Assembly (NCBI RefSeq): GCF_019059575.1
Contig: NW_024881674.1
Location: 310,001 to 374,000 of the forward strand
DNA length: 64,000 nucleotides
Origin: Amphibalanus amphitrite
Lineage: Eukaryota > Arthropoda > Thecostraca > Balanomorpha > Balanidae
Direction of reading: 5' to 3'
Part shown: positions 1 through 13,758 of the stretch, piece after piece
Numbering within the stretch: the first letter of the stretch is position 1
Layout: each line of letters begins with the position of its first letter
Translations under genes and position numbers: made by a program
Notes under the pieces: generated by a model
What the model saw: only the letters and a program-made list of their open reading frames with translations
Databases searched by the model: none
What the model was told of the DNA's origin: nothing

Positions 1-1361
1 GGCCGACCGACCGACCGGCCGCGCTGCGCAGCGCCGTGCTGGTAGGGATGGGCCAGACTCCGCGGCGCCCAGCGGGGCCCGGTCGGGCGCGGGACCGGGG
101 GTCGACTTCCGATGTGCTTTCCTCGTGTCCAGGTGCGCTGTAGCGGTGTCGATGTTCACTCCGCATCGTGTCAGTTTCGACACCTCTGTCGCAGTCTGTC
201 GCCGCTCGCCTTGGCGGTAGAGAAGCCACGTCACATGTGTTTACCGTGTGACGGGCGCCGTGACGATCGTAACGGTGCCAGTCACGGCGCGTGTGACGCG
301 CGCCACGCGCCGGCGGCCGACGCGCCACGCCGCCGGGCGATACAGGCCATCACGAGACTCGTCTCGCCCCGTCTCGCTGCTTCTGGACTCGTCTCGCTTC
401 ATCTCACAGGATGCCAGCTTATCCCGGCTGGACGTGCTCTAACTTTGGCCAGTTCTGCCGCCCTTTGGCACGCGTGTGATCTTCAACGTGGTTTCATCGT
501 TTAAAATCTGCCTCGCTGTTTCAATGGCATGATTCATGAGGCGATTAATTTTGCTGGAGGAAATTAGTCAATGGAATGAATAATAACAAATAGGTTGATG
601 CAAGACGTCGGAGATAGATTGAGCTAGCAAGCCTCCCGATCGGGAGTAATTGATCCAATACGAGATGTTATCGTTTTGACCTCCTGGGAGACAGCTCGCT
701 TCACTATTGACAGATGGAAATAACAAATCACCTTCCCAAAATGCCTACCCAATGGAAATATTAATTGTAAGGTATATACGGTTTGGAATAAATTTAATTG
801 CTGTGCTCAAAAATGTTTTGTATATACTGCTTTCCGTATTTGGGATGCTTGGCATTGAATTTGGATTGCTTGGTGAAGCGATGCCGGCAAGGTTAAATTT
901 TATGGGCCGAATTCGATACGAGGGTCATATGTAGGCAAATGCACTAAAATACACAAATGCGCACTAAAGAAAACATCCCGTAAACGCTTCAATATCTTGA
1001 ACAATTCGTGGCACTTCCTGTGAGTAGCTGTACAGGAGGCAGGGATAACCGTGAGTCCAGGATTTGCTGCTGCATGGTATAATGTGATGCGAATTTTATG
1101 TGTTCCCGCACGATATAGCGAGCACGTGGGTCGCATATCGTAAACCGCATCTCGTCTCGCTATCAAGGGACAATGTAGCTGTTTAGTGTTGTTTTCCTTG
1201 TGATTCTTACCCCGTTACCTCCATTGCATTGTGTCGGAAGGAATGAAACCGGAACTTTGAATTCCTTCTCAGAATGTCTGTGACATTTCCGGTGCTTGTT
1301 AGCACAGGATGGCAGAGACCCGGTTAAACTGAAATGGCACATACTGTATGACATAGGTAAC
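1..1361. other. no gene recognised; GC-rich first 500 bases
   Basis: The first 500 bases are GC- and CpG-rich with short inverted motifs (GTGTGACG/CGTCACAC type). A GTAGGG donor-like site lies at 43. This may be the edge of a promoter or untranslated exon lying to the left. The rest is AT-rich with nothing recognisable. Confidence 0.4.
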
Positions 1362-1365
1362 TTAA

Positions 1366-4142
1366 AGGGACCATCCCACCTTAACATTAGTTTTGAGTTG
1401 AGATAGCCAAGTTTGCGGCCAGGCTCAGAAACCACCATTTATCCTGGTCGCAACCCCCGCAGCTTTATGGTGTTCAAGAAATTTCTTCCCTTTACTTGCA
1501 GGGTGGGACCAGCTTAGTCCCTATCTCTTAACCATTAGCGGTTTTTTGATGACGTCAGCAGTCATTTCAACGCCCGCCATTCCTTGAACCCGAGTTTTGC
1601 CGACCTTGAGCTCCCTTTTTTATCAACGTGAAATCCGTCGTCGGCGCTGAGAAAGCCTATTGCTTTTCATTTTAATTTGAATATTAGAAGATACCCACCA
1701 CTGGAACTTGGACTGATATTATACCAAGGCCGAAGATGATCAAGCTGCCTGCTATATCTGGAGCTTGGTGTTCAACTTCAACATGGAATAAAAAACAAAA
1801 TATCAAAGCAAACTGGATATGGTACTGCAAGTTAAAGTCCAAAGAAATTTGAAGAGCTGACAATTGACATTAATTCTTTTCCTGCAAGGTTTCCATATGG
1901 AGATCACAGTCACACCATGAAGAAATATTTTTGATGTTTACAGTTGAAAGGGGATTTATATTCCAGTTTTGACGAAAGACGCTGCTGACTGTCTTTGGAA
2001 AAGGATGTCGGCATGAGGTGCAATTGTGCTTGTGAAGTGGTTATAACTGGTCTTTTCACAGTATTAAATTAAATGTGCCATTGCAGCCAAGTGTGTTATC
2101 ATGTAAGGTAAAATCAAAACTACAATGTTGGTTTTACGAGCATTGAGAAGGCTGGTAGGTAACACCTGCCTGTGCTCGTAAATCATGCTGCCAGCCAGAG
2201 TATTCTAAATTAATTTTATCATACACTTTTGTTGTCCAGAATGGTTGCACTATTGTTTGGTATCATATTATTCCATGTAAATATGGTAGTGTAAAGTCCG
2301 ACCAACATGTTACCAGATTTGAAGCTGTTACGTTACCTAAGTACCTGTTTTTTACTGGCGTGGTGAATGTCACCTGGATTTTGTTTTGAGGTGCAGACCT
2401 AGTAACTCTGACTACATGGGTTTGAAGCTATTATCTATTCTGTTTTTACTGGCCTGGTGAATGGCGACTGATGTTGTCCGTGGATGGCACTGAAACAAAT
2501 TTTGAGTGTTTTGTACAGTGTTTTAATACAATGCCGAGGGCTGAAAGTTCTCTTGTTTAGAGTGGTGAAAGTTCAGGATATGCCAGCCACCATGGTGGGT
2601 CAGAGTTAAATGTGTTGCAGTCAGTTCGGCTTCGGCAAGCACACGGATGGGCATACGCATCAAGACCTGCTCTGCCATACTTTCAGCCAATTTTACCTAA
2701 GTAAGTCTTTTCTTTTTTCTGCCAAAAGCTATGACATTGTGAATTTCAGCACTGTGGCCTGTGTGTAGCTTTCAGGAAAGCAATTCTAAATAAAGCTCTG
2801 ATAAAGTGCAAAATCAGCAATGCAGCCCTCTATTACATTTTCTACAACATCTTACTTGTTCCTTGCATGGAGAGAAAAATGCAATGTTATGAATTCGTTT
2901 ATTCACATAATTTGACAAGCATGCAGTTACCTGCTACTATCACTGCACAAAACAGAGCAGAAAACATCAGTTGATCAAACACAAGACATAACAGAAGTTT
3001 ACAACATAGGGCTGCCGAACCTGCTTCCTCCCACCACAGTTGATGCCATTTCCTAGCCTGGCTTGATGTGAGCACTGAATAGCTGCTTTGTCTAATTACA
3101 GCTCACTACCATTCAACTTAAACTACTCTCTTTAAAGTAAGAGTGAGAGCGTTCAGTGTTCATAGCAGCTCGACAGACGACAGACAACAAACATCTTGAC
3201 AAACCAACCAGTATTTGATTTGGCTAATGATTTATGTGCTTGTTGTATCATGGCCAAACTACTTTAACAGCAATAATCCCTGTTTCATCTTGATCTTGCT
3301 TTTATTTCCATTTGAACTCAGATCTTGAAACAATCATCTGAAGTGATATCAGATACTGGCTTCTGTTTCTCTTGAAAGCAAGTTAAAACAACAATGATAA
3401 ACTAAGGCAGGAGATGTGAGTTGTGGCAGTAAATTTTTGATTCAACATATGTCAACCTTATATTGCTTGAGACCTCTGTGACAGACAAACAAATATTTAT
3501 AGTTTTTTGATAGTTTGGATTCTTGGCTTGATTTAGCAGATCAGCTGTGAATCTTGACTTTGAAATCACATAAATGTCATGGTACCCGAACGAATCCTCG
3601 CATGACATTTCTTCGTAGCACAATTTTTCGTCCGCATTTCTTCGTCTACAAATCTTCGTCGGTGCATTTATTTGTCCCTCAATGCTTACTCTTGCATATA
3701 TTTGCGTTGAAGAAGAAATGCGAGCCGATTTTCATATACTCTGGTGCGAGACAAAGTAATGCGATAGGTACGAATAAATGCCCTGACGAAGATTTGCAGA
3801 CGAAGAATTGCGATACGAAGAAATGCCATAAGAATTGTCCTGGAATCCTTTATTGGCCATCATATATTGACCTTGATAAGATAAACGCATCATTCGCGCA
3901 ATATTTGTCGCACTTTGATACCAAATTATTGCTTCCAAATACCGACGTAAAGAAAACCTTTATGTGACGTCATAGAAACAGCGGATTTCCCAAAAAGTAA
4001 ACAAAAATAAAAGTCTTATATCTCGAAAACGGGTGAATATTTTCCGGTAAAATTTGGTAGATGTTCATTTTCGCTCTTTGTGATTCACGCTACATCACTT
4101 TTATGCCAATTCATTAACTTTTTTGAAGGTGGGAGGGTCCCT
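1366..4142. mobile_element. TTAA-flanked (Kolobok-like) DNA transposon, non-autonomous
   Basis: Both ends read AGGGACC..TCCCACCTT inside flanking TTAA (1362-1365 and 4143-4146). The last 140 bases (about 4000-4142) are the reverse complement of the start of the 479-base copy at 32232, and the first 45 bases match the end of that copy inverted, so the two share a family and the 32-kb copy is an internally shortened form. No transposase frame can be recognised in the 2.8 kb. A nested hairpin sits at 3590-3838. TTAA target sites suit Kolobok or piggyBac; the AGG start favours Kolobok-like. Confidence 0.7.
3590..3838. repeat. inverted repeat built from a TTCTTCGT-type unit
   Basis: The left arm (about 3600-3672) repeats ATTTCTTCGT roughly every 12 bases. 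The right arm (about 3766-3828) is its inverted counterpart (ACGAAGAAATGC). The left arm has one extra unit. This is a hairpin-forming element lying inside the 1366-4142 transposon. Confidence 0.6.
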
Positions 4143-7100
4143 TTAAGGATAAATATAATCGGCCATTTTTTCTCTTCCACTATGTTGGCGTTATTTAAAT
4201 CACAATTGTTATATGAGCCAGCTATATCAGGTACATCTAGCTACACCATATGTGAATGAGAAACAGTTGAAAAAGTTGCTTTTTTCCTCGTTTTGAAAAT
4301 GGTTGGCACAAATTGATCGAATTCTTTCGGCCCAAATGCTCATGATAACAGCCGATGCTGCAAGGCATCCCAAAACAGTATCATCTCACGATATCCGTTC
4401 GGCTTCCTATAACGCTACCCTGAAAAGTGTTCCGTCTGCTAACCAATAACGAACACAATTAGGTATTATATCGGACGGGGAGCGGCGCACAGTGACTCAT
4501 GTGAGGGCGCGACTGGGCCAAATTCAACGCACTCGTCAAATATGCATCGGACATTGGCCGGAGGCCTGGCTAGCGCTGCTGGCTAATGGATGGGTGCTAT
4601 ATTCCGTGAGATTGGGCCGGGCACACCTATGGAACTGGCCCATCGCCTACAAAACTACCTGACCCACCCAGCCCAACCCAACCCGCCCATCCCAACCAAC
4701 AGTTGGGAGTTCCGGCGAAGACAGGCGTGGGGATAGTCTTTTTATCTTCTCTGTCTGATTGAGAGGACCACTGTGTATGTTAAATTATAGAGATATCTTT
4801 AATTGATCACTTCCGCTTCAACTAAAATGGTGACAAAGGTTCGCAGTTGGCGTGGGAAATCAGAAGCATAACCGGCGGTCAAGAGGTGATGGGGTGGTCG
4901 ACCGCAGTGCGCACAGATTCTCACCAATTTATATAATGCGTAAAACCTTCAAACACCTCTTGACCCCACACTGCGAACAGGTGTGGCTGTAAGGTCCTGT
5001 TCAGGGAACCTGCACAAAGACATCGCACGACCTCTGGACTGACGCGAATGATCCTTTAACACGTACGAGTGCCATAATTTTAAGGACGAGCGAAATTCTC
5101 ACACAAGGCTGACGTTCTCTGACCCTTTGTTGCTCGCTGTTGTGACAATTGACTCCGACCTAAACGGGTTCGAAAGCTTTGGTCATTTCTCAAAAGGCTT
5201 ATCATCAGTGCCTGTGGTCGTCACCTGACGAGAAATTTCAGGCCATGTAGCGTGATTCATCAACAGCTGAATGCTTCTTCGGATCTGTTTTTATATCTAT
5301 GCGACTCTACATTGTAGGTATGTAGGCATTCTTGTTTCCTGTTTGTCTAATCTTTGTTGAGCTGCAACAAATAATATCAGCTCCCCTGATTTTCCGTCCC
5401 CCTTATTCATAAAATCCAGCTACATCCATCATGTAATCATAACCAGAGCCATTGTCATCAGTCATCACGCACCACCACTTCCCGTTCACCCCTCACCCTC
5501 GACCCTCCCCGTTTGATCCAGCCACCCAGCCCACCTTCCATCAATGGCGACCGCCCGACGCGAGGCCGGCAGCTGCCATGGCCTCCGCCGGCCGCCGGCG
5601 CACCGCCGTTTCCGGGGCGGTCGTTGGTCCAGTTTTTAGACCGGCTCGTGCACGCGTTCTACCCAGCGTGGTGACCGTGGACGGTGCCCGGGGCGGCTGG
5701 GTGGCTGCCGTGGCGCCGCTCACAAAGCCAGTAGCCGGCGGCGGCGGCAGCGGCAGCCCGGTGGGCACATGGGCGTCACAGAATCACGGTGGTTGCCGTG
5801 ACGGATGGAGAGAAAACATGACCAGGATCTGCCGGCGGTCGCAGTGAGCGGGCCGAGGAGAGCCGAGCAGGGGCGACACCCAAGGCGTCACTTTCACGGA
5901 CGATTGGCACTTTGACGGCAGTTCGCGGCCTGTTAACATCTGTGATCGTACACGGCGGAGTTTCCGCAGGCACGGCCGCCGACACGCTCTGCTTTCGTTC
6001 GAGTGATATTCGTGGAAAACTGAATAACGACTGTTTTCACTGGAAGTTGCCTTTTACACATCCAACACAAACGCTTCCTTCCCGACATTCCTGTGTCAGA
6101 ACATCGGCCATTTAAAGCTGTTATCGGATTGCATCGGGCACAAGAACTCGAGTGCCGTCCGCACGAACGGTTCTCCTTATCAGTCGATCGTAATGTCGAC
6201 GGGCTTCTGTTTCCCCATACTGTCTATGCTGGTTCTCTAGACACCTGACGAGAAGTTTCACCACAACCGGCATCAGACTCCCACCATGCTGTTTCCATGC
6301 CCTCACCACCGCGTCCGCCACCCTGTTCCGCGTCCGCTGCCGGTCTTTGTGATTGTTCACCGGTCGTCATCACCAGCCCCCATGGCTCGGTCGGGTCTGT
6401 CCACACCGCCCGGTGTTGGGCGGGCACCCCGCCGCTCCGGGCGGCTCGGACGGCGGTTTGGGCGGCTCGGGCGGCGGCTCCCACAGCGGCCGCCCTAATC
6501 ACCGGAAATGCGCCGATCGCCGGGCGGCGGCAGTGGCAGCGGCACCTGGCGGCGGCGGCGGCGGCGGCGGCGGCGGGACGACGCGCCGAGCGGGCGGCGG
6601 GGCGGCAGTTTGCGCGCCGTCAGCCGCGCGGTGTGGGTGGAAGAAGTCGTGTTGGTGTGTCGGCACGCGTGCGCTGGGAGGCGTATCGCTGGTTGACGGT
6701 TGCGAACAGAGAAAAGTGGTGAGTGTTGAGAGAGGCAGTTAGTGGACAGTGGTGTCAGCGGCGGTGGTGGTGGTGGCGGAACAACAACAACGAGAGGACA
6801 CACACACACACAGGTGAATAGAACGGATCAAGTTCCCACCCGATCCCACCATCACAAATCAACACTCAACAGTCCACAGTCGCCAACATTTAACGACTAT
6901 CCTCTATGGCACAAACACGTTGGTACTTACAATCCCTCCACCGAACCTCTCTACACCCCACCACCAGCCCGCGCGGGGCAGCTGTCACCGTCAGCTGTAC
7001 CCCCGGCGCTGACTCCCCTCCCCGGCAGGTGAGCGGACGCCAGGTGTGACGGCCGTGACGGTCGTCACACTGTGACTCAGACGCTCCACGCTCAGTACAG

Positions 7101-7339
7101 TGACACACGCCGGTATACACGCGGGCTCTACCCTCACGGGAAGCGTCCAAAGTTTGAACGTAATATGCCCGCAGGCCTCTATCCCATTACGCACCTCGCG
7201 TGATGCGGCGAGCTTCTGAGTCTGAGAGTGCATCGAGCACGCAACGCGATTGGAAACGATGCCCTTGGGAGGACAGGCCGTCCGCCCCCAGAGGTGCAGA
7301 GCTCCCTTCGCGGAAACAATGCCCACGGGCATGTGGGTG

Positions 7340-7450
7340 GTGCTCCGAGAGCTCACAACACGATGGGATACCGAGAGCTCCTAGCACGTGTTTGGTGCTC
7401 TAAAACATCGTGTGGCACGTGGATGGTTTACCGAGAGCTCGCGGCACATT
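7340..7450. repeat. degenerate repeats of CCGAGAGCTC
   Basis: CCGAGAGCTC followed by a variable triplet and (G/A)CACnT occurs three times (about 7347, 7370 and 7428). Confidence 0.5.
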
Positions 7451-7726
7451 CCTTGAACACTGGCGCTAATGGGCCGGTCGTCCTGCAATGGATCGCGTCG
7501 GTCATCTCTTCGTGGTATGCATTCATTCGCCCATACAAAGAGCCGGCGGCTTTTGTATTGCTTCAGGTCATTGGCAGCTTGTGCTGAACTTATACGGTGT
7601 TGCAATAGGCATACCTGCGTATCAGTTTATGGCTTCTCAGAGGCTAGAAAACAGCCTACCGTTCTGAAGCCGCTTGAAGGTCCTGTTTATGCAAATATAT
7701 CATCCCATCTGCGACCTTCGGGTTCC

Positions 7727-7812
7727 TTGACGGCCATCTACACCCGAGTTGGCCATCTACATCTACACCCGAGTTGGCCATCTACATCTACAGACGAGTT
7801 GGCCATCTACAC
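7727..7812. repeat. tandem repeat of GAGTTGGCCATCTACATCTA
   Basis: Three to four copies of a unit of about 24 bases contain GAGTTGGCCATCTACA. The overlapping frames (repeating MAIYIYTRVGHLH) are produced by the repeat. Confidence 0.85.
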
Positions 7813-8917
7813 CCTGCGACTGCCTCATCAGAACAGTCGGCGAAGAGGTGGCAGCATCGCTTCGCACGCTTCAGCGCCGGGTGGCTGGGGCTCATCTCGG
7901 TGGTCCGCGTGCCTCGAACGCGCCGTGCGGCACGGCACCGGTGGTTCACACGCTGGTCCATTCTGGTCCACACATTGCCCACTTTGATCTTGTCTGGACC
8001 ACACGTTGTCCACTGTAATCCGGTCTATACCGAGCTGATTGGTATTGTATTTTGTATTGAACAATCATGAGCGATCCACATTCTGAAAGTGCGTGGCGAT
8101 TACGATTGGTCCGCTGGTCCGTCATCCGCCTGCCCTTTCTTCTCCGCGAGGACCATCTTAGCCAACTTCTTGGACTCCGATATGGCTAGTGGACGGTAAG
8201 GGTCCCCACAACACGTGGAAGATTAACATACCATCCGTATATGTATCATGAGGGATCTGTTCAAACGTCCGTCCCGCTCACGTCAAAGGAGCGGGACGCA
8301 CGGGTTGGCTGGGTCACAGTCCGCAGTGGAACGTGTTTCCTGCAGAGCTGGTCGGTCGGAGCCCCCGCGCGGATCACGCGCCTCGGTCGGACAGGCTCCG
8401 ATCCATCCTCCACCGGATCTGTGGCTTACCGAGGCGGCAGCGGAAACGGGGTAGGGTCGCCAGCTCTTGTAAACAGCGTGCTCGGGCAGCGCGTAAACCA
8501 GTCGGGCCAGACGGATACATATCCTGAACCTGTTGGTCCTTGTCAAAGGGTTGCGGAATTTTTATGCACGTGTGGCGCACACAAAATCTGAGGCAACATA
8601 CGGCAACTGGCCAGCTTCCATATCGCCCGGTTAGCAAAAAATGGGCAAGACAGTCATACCTGTGTGCAATAGGAGCTGCTATTTACTGCGTTATCATCCC
8701 TTTACAGGCCAGAAATTGGTGTTCTCTGCGTTTCCCATTATCAGCCTCCAACATATGGTAGCCGCACCAATAACTGCCACCAATCAGCCTACGCGCGTAT
8801 CTATCGATCCCATAACTACCCTGAGCTCAGATTACCGAAAAATCGATCGGCCCGTCTGTTCCTCGTTGTCTGGTCGACAGCCGAGGTCGCTGGGCGGGTC
8901 GTCAGCTGTCGTTCCCG

Positions 8918-8967
8918 TGACGTCACGATTGTCATAAGGTGACGTCATGGTTACGTCACTGGCGTCA
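8918..8967. promoter_or_regulatory. cluster of CRE-like sites
   Basis: Two perfect TGACGTCA palindromes (8918-8925 and 8940-8947), plus TTACGTCA (8951-8958) and GGCGTCA (8961), fall in 50 bases, outside any recognised transposon. TGACGTCA is the CREB/ATF site. No nearby gene was found, so its target is unknown. Confidence 0.4.
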
Positions 8968-10847
8968 CAGCCGTGTGGTGGTGGTCGGTAATTGAAATGT
9001 GACGCGCCAGTGCGTTTGGTGGATGAAGGCAGGACACGGACGAACCATCCGACCATGAGGACGGACGTCGATAACAGAAGTTCGTTAACCCATTAGCATT
9101 ATGTAACTGAATGAGTAAGCATTGCATTGATTGCAAATTACAATTCATGTCATTTATTTTCTTTATTATGCTTTTTTTGGCATAACAATAAAGCAAACTT
9201 AACAAAAATGATACCAACATTTGTTACTTTTTCAGGAGCACACATTTTGTCGCACCTAGGCATATCTCTCGCTCACTGCCTGTCCCAATGCCGCTTTCAT
9301 TCGCTCTCATCTCACTCCAGCAGTTCCCTGCGGAGTTCCGGCTCTGAAACGGAAAGCTCCGAAACGGAAACCGAATAATAATCCAGTTGTAATCCACCCG
9401 TTTTTGTTCGTCGCTCGGCACTATAGTTTCCGGACTGGTGCTCTGGCACACAACAGTGCCTCACAATGACCAAGGTCAAACCTGTTAGTTCGCAGGTTTT
9501 GCGGTCAGTGAAACACGCACTGGTACGTCACCAATTTCAATGTGCGTCGACCGCCGGATACTTTCGATTGTCTGTTGTTTGTTGGCTTGTTGCGCCACGC
9601 ACGGTGACGCATCATCGTTTCGTGCATTGACGTGTCGCGCCAGGTCAGACGGGTTGCCGCTCTGTCTAACCATATGCTGCAGTAAGGTAGCTTTCACGCC
9701 TTTCTGTGTGGTCTATGATCTTCCTCCCACCCTTGATGACCTCCGGGTCAGCCATCGGTATTCAGCCACCGGAGACCCCACCTGGCGTGACTGTAGCGCC
9801 GCGTGGCGTCCTCAAAGCACGCATCGGATAATGAGATGGATGCCGGGACGGTGGCCCAGCGCGTGTGCCGCTGGTCCGTCAGTGCGTCAGTCCTGCTGCG
9901 GGGGCGATTTGATGACGATAGTCCTTCGCGTGGCGTGCGGCGCGTGGCACGCGGCTCTGACTTCTGAGGCATTGTACTTGTAAGTATGCGTCTCCAGACA
10001 TGAACTCCGAAGCCCCGCGTGGCTAGAAGACGCGCAATCCAGATGATCTGTCAGTCCAGATATCCTCGAGATCTCAGTGGGCGGCATGTCACACGGCGGA
10101 CGAACAGGTCATATATGGCCCTGTCCATCCGGGCGGAACCGGGTCCGACCGTGTAGTATGACACCGGCTCATTAACTCAGATGGAAATGGCGCTAATTCA
10201 GGCCAGGTCGAATGGCAGCCCGCCAGGAGAAGATCAGAAACGGGTCATCTCACCGCCGCAGTGGGTCAAGAGAGACCAGTGTGGAGCCTCCCGTCTCGCC
10301 GACCTGTCGATTGTGTCGATTGTATCGACAGGTAATTGGGCGAGTCGACAGACCTGTCGAGCTGTGGAACGGGGTGGCGCGCCAAGCAGGGAAGCGGAGC
10401 CAGGAAATGACCCGAGCTGATGGGTTGATGGCTGGTGCTGGACGGAAGAAAGCCAGCCATTTCATGGTGAGCGAGCAGTCGAGATGGATGGACCAGATAG
10501 GCGGAGCGTCGTTCGGGGCTCACACCTGCCTTTCTCGCTGTCCCCTCGGCACACGTGCGCACTGGGCAGGACGAAAACAAGGGGTTGGAGTCGCTGCAGC
10601 TGCCGCTTATCTGACAGCACACTCGCTAATCTATGGAAACGCATGGTAACAAACAACGGAGCAGGCAAACGACGGGAACACACCGGCGTCTGTGTACCTT
10701 AGATGCCGTAAAATACCGGAAATCACAAGCCACATTCATCGTCCAGAAACCGCACGCGGGCGGGACCATTAGTCATTCGTCTGCCGCGCTGTATGCGAAA
10801 TGCGATTCTCCCTCACCGGGCCGCTGCCATCGTGGGTGTCTTGTTAC

Positions 10848-10910
10848 CACCACCATCATCACCATCATCACTACCGCTGTCACCACCATCACCACCACCA
10901 CCACCATCGG
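10848..10910. repeat. CAC/CAT trinucleotide microsatellite
   Basis: Interrupted (CAC)n/(CAT)n run of about 60 bases. Confidence 0.85.
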
Positions 10911-12934
10911 TATAGTTAGTCACCACCAACGGCGTATTAATTTGCGACATGCTGTTGGTGATGACTAACTTACAAATATTATCCCGTCCCTTAGTTATAA
11001 ACTGATAGAAGACATAGCTTGATGACATTGTGAAGACACCTCACTAGTGACAATACGAAGACTGTGAGCCGGCATCGTTCGGCGAGGCGATTGCACCGTG
11101 CACGACCGCGTGAGAAGCGCGTGCACCACCGTGCAGTCGAGCGCAGCCGTGCACAGTGCATAGTGAATAGTGCACGACGCCAGTATTGGCTCCACGGAGC
11201 CGCGGCGAAGTGGAACCAGTTGCTCATAGGATGGCCACCTCCATTCTGGTAAGTGTTGCCTGCAAAAGGCTCGACGAACAGATAGACAGGGTTGGAGGGG
11301 GGGGGGGGGGCGGATACCTTGGAGGGTGAGAGTGCCGACCAAGTGATCAACTGCATGGTAAAAGACCGTAGCCACGTGGAAAACGATAGGTTTAAATAAT
11401 GACACTATCAGGAATCAGGATGCATGCAATAGAAATCATATGCCCATAAAAATAGCATACCTATATAAGCTATATTACATTTTTTTTTGTGTATATGGAA
11501 TTTCTTATTGGCTGTCATGTGTTTGATAGCATGCTACAAGAAAATGTTGTCCAGACAGCATATCTCGTTGTTACTTCTTTTAGGATGCAAATCAAGGGAT
11601 TCTTATGATTACTGTATTGCACTGAGATGCTAATCGAGCTCGCAGCTTTGTTTTGCTTAGCCGTATGCCCATGATTCATGAATGTTGTTTATGCATAGTG
11701 GGTACGGATTTTACGAAGATCATGAATAACGAGTGGGTGTCTTGCCAATCGTTAGGTATTCAGCCTCAGATAATTTGATATCACCCATCATCAATTATTA
11801 AACATCGTGTCTTGTTCATACCAGGATATGTCCAAGGTTTACAGAGGTCTATGGTCCAAGAATCTTCCAAATCATAGGTATCATCTACTTACAGTACTCG
11901 GTGTTCGTTAGGTTCACTTGGTGCTTAAACCGTCTGTCGTCAGCAGCTCACATTCGCCTCTGCTGTGGTCTGTTGAACAGGAGCCAGAACTGCTTCGTTC
12001 AGCTATCAGATGAACTCATACTCGTCCTGGGACTTTGTCAACCGGGCAGGCCTCTGAGCTTACACACTGAATGCAGTCATGACTTTTAAGTTGTCCAGAG
12101 GTCATGTCTGCTGCAGACCAGAGCCTTATATTTCGAGAGAAGGTGCAGTGGCGTAACAAGGTCATAAATACACCCTCCAAAGTCAACCTACTTTAGCCCA
12201 GACCTGAAACCTTGATCATATATGAATCGTGCATTCTTTCTATTTTGCCTTCTTTACAGTGAAGCTCTTCTGCATACTTATCTGAGGCCTGAGCAGTATC
12301 CATGGACAATGGACAGCCGAGTGGTGCTGAGGTCACCGGCAGTGGGAAGGCCCTGGGCCGGCGTCAGGGTCGCTCTGTGGCCGCTGCGCCGACTGTTTGC
12401 CCTCCTTGTTTGCGGAGTGGGCTGGACACACTAGCGCGACCCGGGGCCAGGCCGCTCCCACTTCCTAGTCCGGCGCGCCGCCGCAGTACTGCCGAAGCTG
12501 GCCAAAGTGACCTGACTGAGGAGTTGACCTGGTCTGGTTGGCTTCTTCAGAGTCGTGGAGACATGCCAGTGGAAAGCGTCACACCGCAAGGAATTCTGAC
12601 GCGTATCTGTCTCATCCAATGAGACCAATTTGCTTATCTTTACGGTTGTAGTTCAATGGCCTGCCCTGATCTGCGCCGCGGCTCGGCGGGAGGTGTGTGT
12701 TTCTGTACACCTGTCAGACGCATCTCATCTCTTGCCCCGACCCAGCCTCGCGCCGCGCGACGGGCGGTGCCTGATGTATGCGCAGTGACCCGTATAAAGT
12801 CGACTGACCCGGCGCCGCCCGCCGCGCCACGAGCTCTCCTGCGCCACAATAGCGCCAGCTGAGGTGGTGCGCCACCAAACGCCGCCGCCTGGCAGTGGCT
12901 GAGACACTCGCGGCGCGGCAGGGAATACGAAGTT

Positions 12935-13283
12935 CATTTGTGTGCGGTCAGTCACTCATGACCAGGTATGTCGTGGCTCGTCCCCCGATCGGTGTATTAT
13001 TTGGGAGTCATCCGTCACATCTCCTCTCGACCATTGTTTGACAGGCGGAACTCCATGTATTCGGACATTGGTCCAACTACAATCGGAAAGACAAGAACGC
13101 TGAACAATGTGTAGGATCGGTGCTCGCGGCACGGCGTGGGCGCACAGACTGAGCCAATAGTGTTGGAGCCACACGGCAGGTGTCGCTGCAGTGGCGCCCG
13201 CAGACAGAGAAAGTTTTTGCCGCACGACCCCGTAGGTGTCGCTCGTCAAATGCATTTGTGTGCGGTCAGTCACTCATGACCAG
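12935..13283. repeat. 318-bp tandem duplication, later split by a transposon
   Basis: A 31-base segment ending ATGACCAG at 12965 recurs ending at 13283. The unit 12966-13283 is followed, after the inserted hAT element, by a second partial copy at 17794-17898 (GTATGTCGTGGCTCG... to ...CGGACATTG). The host DNA therefore carried about 1.4 copies of a 318-base tandem repeat, and the hAT element landed at the junction between copies. Confidence 0.8.
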
Positions 13284-13758
13284 TAGGGTTGTTAAAAAAA
13301 ACCGAATTTTGGAAAAGTATATGGGCTCATGGCTCATGTGGTGCGGTATTCTTTTCTGAGTCCAATGATGCCCTTTTTTCTGAAAAGTATTAACTATTAG
13401 GGGCTCCTCAAACGGCTTAAAGAGGACCATGTTACGCCCGCCGACCGGCCGGTATCAATAAGGGCGAGAATTCGACGCCGCGCACGGGCGGCAGCGCCTT
13501 ATCGGCACCGCGCGGCACGACATCTGCCGGGCGGCCGGCCGGGCGCACAGTGGGGATTTTTCCGATCTAGCGCCTATTAATTCAAAAAATATTTTTTGGA
13601 TTTTTGTTTATTTTTTGTGTCAGTAGGGCTAAGAAATGTCTGAATTTTTCATATATGGCATTGTTTTATCTGTATGTCCACAGCAAAACTAGGAAAAATG
13701 CGCCCAAAGTTCACACTCATGCGTGATTACTCAATGGGCTCAGCAAGGCCCGAAAGTA

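Larger units (their letters stand above)
4147..12934. other. intergenic or intronic stretch with a GC island
   Basis: 5450-7100 is GC-rich, including a GGC microsatellite (6546-6574), CpG-dense sequence and a short (CA)n (6798-6812). It could be a promoter or untranslated exon region, but no frame there has protein-like composition. The motif CACCTGACGAGAAnTTTCA occurs twice (5225 and 6241). The remainder holds only the small repeats and the CRE cluster listed. Confidence 0.4.

Noticed and set aside
4489-4503. CACAGTGACTCATG considered as another Transib-type end
   Set aside because: No partner end and no 5-bp duplication are visible; the heptamer alone occurs by chance.
6224-6809. Several overlapping frames in GC-rich DNA on both strands
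   Set aside because: Stop codons are rare in such GC-rich, GGC-repeat sequence, and the proteins are Arg/Gly/Pro runs.
12148-12165. CAGTGGCGTAACAAGG resembling a hAT or Tc1 terminus
   Set aside because: No inverse end or target duplication was found nearby.
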